Origin: Globobulimina sp.
Taxonomy: Eukaryota > Foraminifera > Rotaliida
NCBI GenBank assembly: GCA_003354225.1
Contig: PIVH01000747.1
Location: forward strand, 1 to 5,067
Direction of reading: 5' to 3'
Length of the DNA stretch: 5,067 nucleotides
The position numbers and the translations under genes are program-made. The notes beneath the pieces are model-generated. The model ran no database searches. It saw nothing but the letters and a program-made list of their open reading frames with translations, and was not told the origin of the DNA. Of the stretch, positions 1-5,067 are shown piece by piece; the first letter of the stretch is position 1; each line of letters begins with the position of its first letter.

Positions 1-154
1 ATGGATGCTGCGTAGCATATCGCGAAGCCGCCGCATTGTATTGGTGATGGATTTATGGCGGCGAAGCCGCGAATGTATTGATTATGGTATTTATGGCGGC
101 GAAGCCGCCGCATCGTATTGATATGAGATATGATGGTATTTAGGCGGCGAAGCC
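1..154. repeat. Array of GC-rich GCGAAGC hairpin repeats
   Basis: Four copies of a GC-rich element lie in AT-rich DNA, with GCGAAGC cores at 22-28, 61-67, 99-105 and 147-153 (spacings 39, 38 and 48 bp). The fullest copy, at 95-109, is the perfect hairpin GGCGGC-GAA-GCCGCC. The copy at 58-70 keeps a 13-nt hairpin, and the first and last copies have lost one flank. Shared flanking words are ATTTATGGCGGC before the core and GTATTG-AT plus ATGGT after it, so whole units of about 38-48 bp are repeated, not just the core. d(GCGAAGC) is known as an unusually stable DNA mini-hairpin. Both strands carry stops through the array, so it is unlikely to be coding. It starts at the window edge and may extend to the left. 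Confidence 0.85.
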
Positions 155-324
155 ATGAGCTTACTACAATTTTAAATATTTCAACTTCTGACTTTTAAAA
201 AGATATTCTGACAGTTTTTTCATCATTTTCCGATCTTTGAAAAGTTTTGACAGCAGAAAATGGTTAGAAAATCTGTGAATTGTAGAAAGTTTGCTGGAAT
301 TTCATTACTTTGCATACTTTACTA
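155..324. other. AT-rich intergenic stretch, no gene seen
   Basis: This spacer lies between the hairpin array and the palindrome. I found no long open frame, tRNA-like cloverleaf or convincing C/D-box pair. A few short words recur (TTCTGAC; AAAGTTT-type strings), but at a level expected for AT-rich DNA. Confidence 0.6.
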
Positions 325-467
325 AACTTTAGAACATGAATAATTTGAAACAGGATATTTGAAACTGTATACATTATCCTTGCACACACGGAAGATGGTG
401 ATCTTCCTCTTTAGTTTCAAAATATTTTCAAATAAATTATGTTTCAAAAAAAGAATGTTCTAAAGTT
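325..467. repeat. Nested imperfect palindrome (foldback element)
   Basis: Four inverted pairs nest around almost the same centre: 325-337 with 455-467 (13 bp, perfect, AACTTTAGAACAT), 344-351 with 441-448 (TTTGAAAC), 358-366 with 413-421 (TTTGAAACT), and 390-396 with 401-407 (GGAAGAT, closing a GGTG loop). The whole 143 bp could fold as one long interrupted hairpin in DNA or RNA. It lies 35 bp beyond the stop of the minus-strand gene at 503-1861, so it may be in that gene's 3' UTR. It could be a MITE-like foldback remnant, a structured 3'-end element or a small-RNA precursor. No flanking target-site duplication is visible. Confidence 0.7.
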
Positions 468-475
468 ACAACTTC

Positions 476-511
476 TTTGTTAATCATAAAAAAAGTTATT
501 TGTTAATCATA
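476..511. repeat. 13-bp direct repeat duplicating a stop-codon region
   Basis: TTTGTTAATCATA occurs at 476-488 and again at 499-511, offset by 23 bp. The second copy contains the minus-strand stop codon (503-505) and the last Tyr and Asp codons of the gene at 503-1861. The 3' end of that coding region is therefore echoed just downstream of itself. Confidence 0.75.
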
Positions 512-1861
512 GTCAGAGTCAGAGTCAGACCCATCGTCACAATGATCACATTCACCGCACCATGCATCATGTACACCGCATTTAGAACAATGCATATTTC
601 TATAATCACCCATACATTTGTTACATGCTGCCTTCTCACAATGATTATGAAATTTACCATCAATTAATTTTGGTTTATTTGTACATAAATCTGTAACATA
701 CATTAATGGCTCATCACAACAATACATTTCATCAACTTGCATACATTTACATTTTGCGGCAGCTTCCATGTTACCATTTTCATAATCCATGCCTCCACAA
801 TTTGGCTGTTCAATCAGTGATTTTAATGTTATTTCCTTATAACACTTACATTCATCATTTTCATCATAATCACATCCACCATTTAGCAGTGCCGATAATT
901 TATTCATTTTTTGATTAATTCCCTTATTTATATCCAATCGAAATCGACCACGTGTTATACCAACATATTTTTTGCTAATCGCTGCACGTAAACAACCATT
1001 CACACTCTGCACATCTTCTTTTTTAACACCTAAACTTATCAAAATTTTATCAACTTCCACTTTACATAAATCTTTATTTTTATTTTTATTTTTTGAAATT
1101 TGTTTTAATTCATTTTGATTAAATATTTCATTGTGATCCCAGTCAATTTGTTTATTTTCATTTTCTTCAATTAATTGTTTTAAAATTTCACTCCCATTTT
1201 TTAATTTATTTATAAACTCTGAGGTTGTTTTTAAACTTATTTTATAATTTTTATATTTTGGGGCAAATCCATTTGTTGGATAGGTATTTATTGTATAAAA
1301 ATGCGCTGATTTTTGATGTGATTCTCTTAATTTTCTGCAAGCCTGTTCCGTAAAATAAGGTGGTTTTTTTAATTTTAATCTCAATATTTTCCCCCATTGT
1401 GATTTTGATTCATATTTCACACATTGGATATTATCAAATTTAATATTAATACGTACAGTTTTGGCATTATTATATAATTTGTTATCTGTCGAATTCTTTT
1501 CATTCAATAATAACCATTGAACGGATATGAGTTTGCTACCAAATAATACATTTATTTTTTGATTGCAATAATTTTTAGCCTCAAATTTATTAATTTTAAA
1601 TGATTCAAATGATGGTTTTTGATTTTTAATTTTTTGTTTTGTTGTTTCTTTTTGTTCATTATGGTTATAATTTGAATTTGAATTAACTGAATTTGAATTT
1701 GTTGGTTTGTTTTTTCGTCTACTATTTGTGTTGCAGCTTGTTCTTATTCTCTGTCTTTTTCCTGATGGCACTGATATCGATGAATGTGATGTATTTGTGC
1801 TTGAATCGTGATTCAAATCATCTGAATCAATTTCCAAGCGAGTTCTTTTTCTTCTCCTCAT
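503..1861 (-). CDS. Basic, probably nuclear protein: TRF-like-resembling core and Cys-rich C-terminus
   Basis: A 452-residue frame starts at ATG 1861, with an in-frame TAA 9 nt upstream, so this is the first possible Met. Residues 2-8 (RRRKRTR) and 35-40 (KRQRIR) look like nuclear-localisation signals. Residues 41-85 are Asn/Ser/Lys-rich filler. Residues 88-190 show an alternating beta-strand pattern ending in a G-x-hydrophobic-x-L-x-L-x-x-PP-Y-F segment (157-170) and an aromatic near 188. From memory this resembles the 'TRF-like' proteins of plants and oomycetes, whose function is unclear. Residues 250-325 are basic and probably helical. Residues 330-441 hold 17 cysteines, ending CxxC-x8-CxxC-x6-CxxCxxC (413-441), a likely zinc-binding module. 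The tail is acidic (DSDSDSDYD). The frame is uninterrupted, with no intron needed. That it is a gene is solid; the TRF-like link is tentative, and a role in DNA or chromatin binding is only inferred. Confidence 0.85.
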   Translation of the reverse strand: MRRRKRTRLEIDSDDLNHDSSTNTSHSSISVPSGKRQRIRTSCNTNSRRKNKPTNSNSVNSNSNYNHNEQKETTKQKIKNQKPSFESFKINKFEAKNYCNQKINVLFGSKLISVQWLLLNEKNSTDNKLYNNAKTVRINIKFDNIQCVKYESKSQWGKILRLKLKKPPYFTEQACRKLRESHQKSAHFYTINTYPTNGFAPKYKNYKISLKTTSEFINKLKNGSEILKQLIEENENKQIDWDHNEIFNQNELKQISKNKNKNKDLCKVEVDKILISLGVKKEDVQSVNGCLRAAISKKYVGITRGRFRLDINKGINQKMNKLSALLNGGCDYDENDECKCYKEITLKSLIEQPNCGGMDYENGNMEAAAKCKCMQVDEMYCCDEPLMYVTDLCTNKPKLIDGKFHNHCEKAACNKCMGDYRNMHCSKCGVHDAWCGECDHCDDGSDSDSDYD

Positions 1862-1976
1862 TTGAGGTTACAGTGCAGCAAGCAGAAAACGTTGGTTTTT
1901 GATATCTGAAGATTATAATTACAAAGATTATATATTACAAAGATTACAAGATGAGCTAACACAAAGTTATTAATAA
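1862..1976 (-). promoter_or_regulatory. Upstream region of the Cys-rich protein gene
   Basis: These 115 bp separate the stop of the gene ending at 1977 from the ATG at 1861, both on the minus strand. They must hold the 3' end of one gene and the promoter and 5' UTR of the other. No clear TATA box or AATAAA is visible. The main structure is the direct repeat listed separately. Confidence 0.4.
1918..1950. repeat. 13-bp direct repeat ATTACAAAGATTA
   Basis: ATTACAAAGATTA occurs at 1918-1930 and 1934-1946, a 16-bp period. A decayed third start, ATTACAAG, overlaps the second copy at 1943-1950. The repeat lies 57-89 bp upstream of the minus-strand ATG at 1861. It could be a paired protein-binding site or simple slippage. 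Confidence 0.7.
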
Positions 1977-2961
1977 TTATAATAAATCAAATGTAACAAT
2001 ATCAGGTAAATCCATGTCGTTATTTGCATTCCAGTCCTGATTTATTGCATCCTTTGATTCCTTTCCTTGTTTTTGCAATTCATTAAAACTTTCACTTATT
2101 GTTTTTTTTATCATTTGTGAGTCTCTTCGCTGTACGTTTGTTTTCTTATTATTCATCTTAAGCTTCGCATAGATGTCATCCTCATCTTCATCGATTAAAC
2201 TTTGTTTATCCGAATATGGCACCAAGTCCACTGGCAACACCATACCATCCTCATCGCCAACTATTTTTCTTTTCTTTTTCGAATTCACTTTCAATGGTTG
2301 TTCTGGATCAATCCAATGCGGATTGTTTGCAATATACTTTTTGAGATCATTCTGCCGCAATTTATCTCCAATCATAGAATTATACGAACTCCAATGATGT
2401 TTTACCTGTTGATTGCTATTTTTATTGTTATTAACAACCCCAATCAATGCATTTTTGATAAACGGATGAAACTCATGCAAAGCGAGCGATTTTTTCTGTG
2501 CTGCAGTCCATAAATCTTGTGGTGAAATATCAGCTAATTTACAATTTGTAGCGCCTGCAGCCATCGTCAATTCCAACTTAACGGTTAGTACCATCATGAA
2601 AAAAAACTCCTTTTCCGCATCGCTATGACAACATTTCAATATTTGGGATCTGGTTTGTGTGCCTGACAATGTTTTCCGTTCACGGGATAAATCTTCCATA
2701 AATTTATATTCATCGTCATTGACGGAGGAGACAATTATATCTAAGTTATCTTCGTACATTGATGATGGCAGACTCGCTCTTCGCTCTCTGTTTAGGTTTA
2801 ATGCTTCTTCCTCTTCCTCCTCTTCGTCTTCCTCTTCCTCTTCTTCTGACGGTCTATCAGTAGCTACAGGAAATATAGGCGCGGTCCTCTTTTTCTTAAT
2901 TGGTTCAATTTCTTTGTTCTTCTCTTTCAATATGGTTTGATCATAAATATGTAACTCATGT
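1977..2961 (-). CDS. Probable exon 2 of coiled-coil gene: acidic/basic linker plus unknown helical domain
   Basis: The frame is open from a TAA near 2990 down to the stop at 1977-1979, but no ATG occurs before 2757-2759. A start at TTG 2930 or at that internal ATG would be needed if this were a separate gene. The earlier part is clearly protein-like: IKKKRTAP (basic), 13 Glu and one Asp in a row (2805-2846), then RERRASLP, a close match to the PKA consensus. I therefore read it as exon 2, joined to the frame at 3125-4320. Numbering from TTG 2930, residues 60-200 look helical and partly hydrophobic, with distinctive segments DLWTAAQKKSLALHEFHPFI (139-158) and HHWSSYNSMIGDKLRQNDLKKYI (178-200). 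KKKRK (218-222) is a second basic cluster, RRDS (268-271) a second phosphosite-like motif, and the C-terminus is acidic (DMDLPDIVTFDLL). I do not recognise the family. Confidence 0.75.
2805..2846 (-). repeat. GAG/GAA microsatellite encoding a poly-Glu tract
   Basis: The plus strand reads as CTT/CTC-type triplets. The minus strand encodes six Glu, one Asp and seven Glu. The mixed GAA/GAG codons and the single Asp suggest selection for an acidic segment as well as triplet slippage. Length is likely to vary between strains. Confidence 0.8.
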
Positions 2962-3124
2962 CTTATGTAGTTGTGATTGATTGGTTAACGTTTTTAAAAA
3001 TTAAGTTGACATTGTCCATTCAGTTACAAGTAAATGTTTTTGAAAAAAGATTTACTTGAAACCACATGCTGAGGGATCATGGCAACTTTCTATGCATTTC
3101 ATGACCACCACAACTTCTGCATAC
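2962..3124 (-). other. Probable 163-nt spliceosomal intron
   Basis: On the minus strand a donor AAG|GTATGC has its GT at 3124-3123. A possible branch word TTAAC lies about 25 nt before the acceptor, and the acceptor AAG ends at 2962. Exon 1 (4320-3125, 1196 nt) ends in phase 2, and exon 2 starts at 2961 with the single base that completes an Arg codon. Splicing gives NSDLR|HELHIYDQTI and keeps the frame. It also explains why the downstream frame lacks an ATG and why the upstream ORF ends in 23 residues unlike its coiled coil. The acceptor lacks a good pyrimidine tract. A second in-phase donor, CAA|GTAAAT at 3055, would give a 94-nt intron, but it is weaker. Confidence 0.6.
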
Positions 3125-4320
3125 CTTAAGTCGCTATTAATAATCATCAACTCTTGATTTGAGCTTTCTAATTTTTGATTTTGTTGTTTCAATTGTTGAA
3201 TAAATTCATTTTTCGCATTGATATCAATCTGAAACTGTTCATTCTTTGTCATTGAATGACGCAATTTATTCTTAACTTTTTCGTGCTGTTTTTGTATGTT
3301 TTTGTTGCGTGTTTGATGTGTTTCTATCAAGTTTTTCAATGCCTCGTTATTTAATGATAATGTTTGTTGTTCTTGTTTTAAACCATTTATTTCTGTTTTT
3401 AGCTCTGTTTTCTCTTCAATCAATGCATTGATTTCATGCAATGAATGAATAATATCCTTCCCATGGCCATGGCCGTGCATATGATACTTTTGCTCTTTAT
3501 CTTCCACTGCATCCTCCACTGAATGCGCATCATTGGCATCAATCTGTTTTGATAATAATTGTTGCGATAATAATATATTTTGATTCTTATATTCTTCAAT
3601 CGTGGCGTTTAAAGTTTGCGTATTTTCCTCATTATGCTGTAGATTTAATGTTAATTTGGCAATATCTGTCTGCAAATCTTGTCTGTTGACACTCAATGTC
3701 GTTACTTCGTTTTCTAATTTTAAAATAAACTCATCCTTTTCCTTGATATTTTCATACAAATTATCCATATTTTCCTTATTTGCTTTGTTCGATTCTTGCA
3801 ATTTCAAATATGTTTGTTGTAACTGATAATATTCATTTTGTAATTTTTTCTTTGCTCCAGCAATATTTCCAACATATTCTCTGGCCAATTCTTCAAATTG
3901 TTGTCGCGTGGAATCGTCCATTAATAGTTCATTCCATGACGGCTCCTCAGCATTTTTTATATTGTTTCCAATTGCATTTGTTTTTATTGTTTGTCTCTGC
4001 TTTTTTTCTTTATTCATGTCATCAGAATTCGAATCAAAATCATCTTTGCAATCAGAATCGTCAATATTTTGATTATCATTATCCATTGACGTTTTTCGTC
4101 GAATTTCGTTTTGGAAAAAATCCATAATATCTTCCTTGTCCAATTCATCATTTTGCGCAAAGTATTTTAATGTTTGACGCCGTCTTTCTTTCAAACGTAA
4201 CAAATCTAATGAACTTTTTCTTGGTCGACTTTGTTCAGTCGTTGCTGTCTCATCGGCAATATCGCTGCTCTCCTCGCTGCTCATTTGTATGAAAGGATCG
4301 CTGCTCTCATCACCAGACAT
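3125..4320 (-). CDS. Coiled-coil protein, probable exon 1 (unspliced ORF runs to 3052)
   Basis: ATG 4320 opens a frame that ends at 3052 if unspliced (422 aa). I propose splicing after 3125, giving 398 residues plus exon 2, about 726 aa in all. Residues 1-30 are acidic and Ser-rich (DESSDPF, SSEESSD: casein-kinase-2-like sites). PRKSSLD (33-39) and RRKTSMD (74-80) are paired basic-Ser/Thr motifs around a charged helical segment. Residues 80-105 are Asp/Asn-rich. Residues 155-258 and 290-399 are long heptad-type coiled coils rich in Gln, Glu, Lys and Leu, separated by an acidic hinge and HMHGHGHGK (280-288). No membrane segment or signal peptide is seen. It is probably a dimeric scaffold or cytoskeleton-linked protein. 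Coiled coils match many families, so I assign no name. Confidence 0.85.
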
Positions 4321-4374
4321 TGTTTTTCACTGATCAAGCTTCAAAAACTTTAGAAAAAGATTTTGCATCAAATC
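4321..4374. promoter_or_regulatory. 54-bp divergent intergenic region
   Basis: This AT-rich spacer separates the minus-strand ATG (4318-4320) from the plus-strand ATG (4375-4377). It must contain both 5' UTRs and at least part of both promoters, unless one gene has an upstream non-coding exon. It contains TGATCA (4331-4336) overlapping AAGCTT (4336-4341). No TATA-like box is clear. A shared bidirectional promoter is an inference from the spacing alone. Confidence 0.5.
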
Positions 4375-5067
4375 ATGGCTTCTTCCAATGCTATGACTTA
4401 TGTAGCAGAATGCTCAAAATGTGGCGCCAAAATCTCACAAAACGGTGATGCCATTGGAGGCAACGTATCATGCACTCATAGATATGGAGCACTTGGTGGT
4501 TATCATGAAAACGATCGCGACGACCAACAAGTTGTAATATTATATCCGACCGATAACGAATTACATTCGATACGAAGTATCGATGCAAACAAACGGGAAA
4601 ACATTAATCATTATACACAATTCAAGCAAGATGCAGACGAAATATCCAAGTTAAAAACATGTGCAATGAATGAACTCTCCTCAATGTGCAAAACATTGCG
4701 AGCAGCCATTGATAAAAGACAGGAAGAGTTAGAACAAGCAATCATGGACTCCTTTGAAATCAGACAAGAAGCCATACATTCAAATATGAAGCAACTAACA
4801 GTTCATAAGAGCACCAATATCGAAGCTAAAAAAGATTCTGAAGATTTGCTCAAAAAAAATGATAAATCCGTGACCGAGCGAGAGAGAGTAATTGTAGCCA
4901 TTTGTGAGAATGTTATGAATACAATACCCGAGTTGAGATATATTGAAACCGAGCTACATTGTTCCTTTTCGTCATTAAAGCGCATTGAAAATTATATTGC
5001 GCAGTTTGGGATAGTTCATACAAAGCCAATTGATGGTGGCCAACAATGTAGATTTACGATTGCAGCA
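4375..5067 (+). CDS. TRIM-like protein (Cys/His cluster plus coiled coil), 3'-partial
   Basis: The frame opens at ATG 4375, after an in-frame TAG at 4351, and runs without a stop to the window edge, giving 231 codons. The spacing after the ATG is in frame to the last base. Residues 13-44 contain C13xxC16 and C33xH35 with H44, a small zinc-finger-like cluster in the place where TRIM proteins carry a B-box, though shorter than a canonical one. Residues 68-205 form a charged helical region. Its IDKRQEELEQAI segment (112-123), followed by long Lys/Glu heptads, resembles the B-box C-terminal coiled coil. At 207-225, YIAQFGIVHTKPIDGGQQC resembles the junction in TRIM proteins where a filamin, FN3 or NHL-type domain begins. 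No RING precedes the cluster. The C-terminal domain lies outside the window, so function (ligase, scaffold or sensor) cannot be called. Confidence 0.8.
   Translation, partial: MASSNAMTYVAECSKCGAKISQNGDAIGGNVSCTHRYGALGGYHENDRDDQQVVILYPTDNELHSIRSIDANKRENINHYTQFKQDADEISKLKTCAMNELSSMCKTLRAAIDKRQEELEQAIMDSFEIRQEAIHSNMKQLTVHKSTNIEAKKDSEDLLKKNDKSVTERERVIVAICENVMNTIPELRYIETELHCSFSSLKRIENYIAQFGIVHTKPIDGGQQCRFTIAA

Noticed and set aside
1-154. CRISPR array
   Set aside because: The units are not identical, spacings vary, the spacers themselves share sequence, and no cas-like gene is nearby.
91-156. Tiny minus-strand ORF (22 codons with stop, starting MASPP)
   Set aside because: It is created by the repeat itself (the Ala-Ser-Pro-Pro string is the reversed hairpin core) and ends in the next repeat copy.
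217-225. C-box-like ATGATGA on the minus strand (possible C/D snoRNA)
   Set aside because: No D box (CTGA) follows at a suitable distance on the same strand, and no terminal stem is visible.
390-407. Bacterial-type terminator or mimivirus-type polyadenylation hairpin
   Set aside because: The stem is only 7 bp with no proper T-run, the probable intron argues for a nuclear gene, and the hairpin is better seen as the tip of the larger palindrome.
2202-2513. Plus-strand open frame of 103 codons
   Set aside because: It lies antisense to exon 2. Its composition (Phe/Ile/Leu-rich) is what the reverse complement of a Lys/Asn/Glu-rich gene gives, and it has no independent support.
2928-2930. TTG as the start codon of a separate 317-aa gene
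   Set aside because: Non-ATG starts are rare in eukaryotic nuclear genes, and the frame stays open and protein-like upstream to about 2990. A spliced upstream exon explains it better.
2962-3055. Alternative 94-nt intron using donor CAA|GTAAAT at 3055
   Set aside because: It is also in phase, but the donor lacks G at both -1 and +5, and it would insert a non-coiled, Cys-containing stretch into the coiled coil. Kept only as a second choice.
3780-4127. Plus-strand open frame of 115 codons, hydrophobic
   Set aside because: It is an antisense shadow of the coiled-coil gene; the apparent membrane-like segments come from complementing Lys/Glu/Asn codons.
4331-4336. TGATCA shared with 2938-2943 as a promoter motif
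   Set aside because: A 6-bp palindrome is expected by chance, and the second copy lies inside the proposed exon 2, not in a promoter.

Overview
The window looks like AT-rich nuclear DNA from a eukaryote, most likely a protist; I cannot name the lineage. The reasons are Lys/Asn/Ser/Glu-rich low-complexity proteins, a TRIM-like protein, RRxS phosphosite-like motifs, basic nuclear-localisation-like clusters and one probable spliceosomal intron. No bacterial features (Shine-Dalgarno sites, operon overlaps) are evident. A large DNA virus with eukaryote-like genes is less likely but not excluded.

Layout, left to right. Positions 1-154 hold at least four spaced copies of a GC-rich repeat centred on the hairpin core GCGAAGC; the array may continue off the left edge. 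Positions 155-324 are AT-rich with no gene that I can see. Positions 325-467 form a nested imperfect palindrome. Positions 503-1861 (minus strand) encode a 452-aa basic, probably nuclear protein. It has a beta-rich middle that resembles plant/oomycete 'TRF-like' proteins and a C-terminal module with 17 cysteines. Positions 1862-1976 are its upstream region and carry a 13-bp direct repeat.

Positions 1977-4320 (minus strand) appear to be one two-exon gene, although a simple ORF scan shows two genes. The downstream ORF has no ATG for its first 57 residues. The upstream coiled-coil ORF contains a good donor (AAG|GTATGC) where the coiled coil stops. An in-phase acceptor at 2962 joins them into a protein of about 726 aa: acidic/phosphosite-rich N-terminus, long interrupted coiled coil, acidic and basic linker, then a helical region of unknown family.

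Only 54 bp separate this gene from a divergent plus-strand gene that starts at 4375 and runs off the right edge. Its 231 visible residues look like a TRIM-type protein: a small Cys/His cluster, a B-box-C-terminal-like coiled coil, then the start of a further domain. I see no evidence that the three genes share a pathway. The short divergent spacing may mean that the coiled-coil and TRIM-like genes share a promoter.
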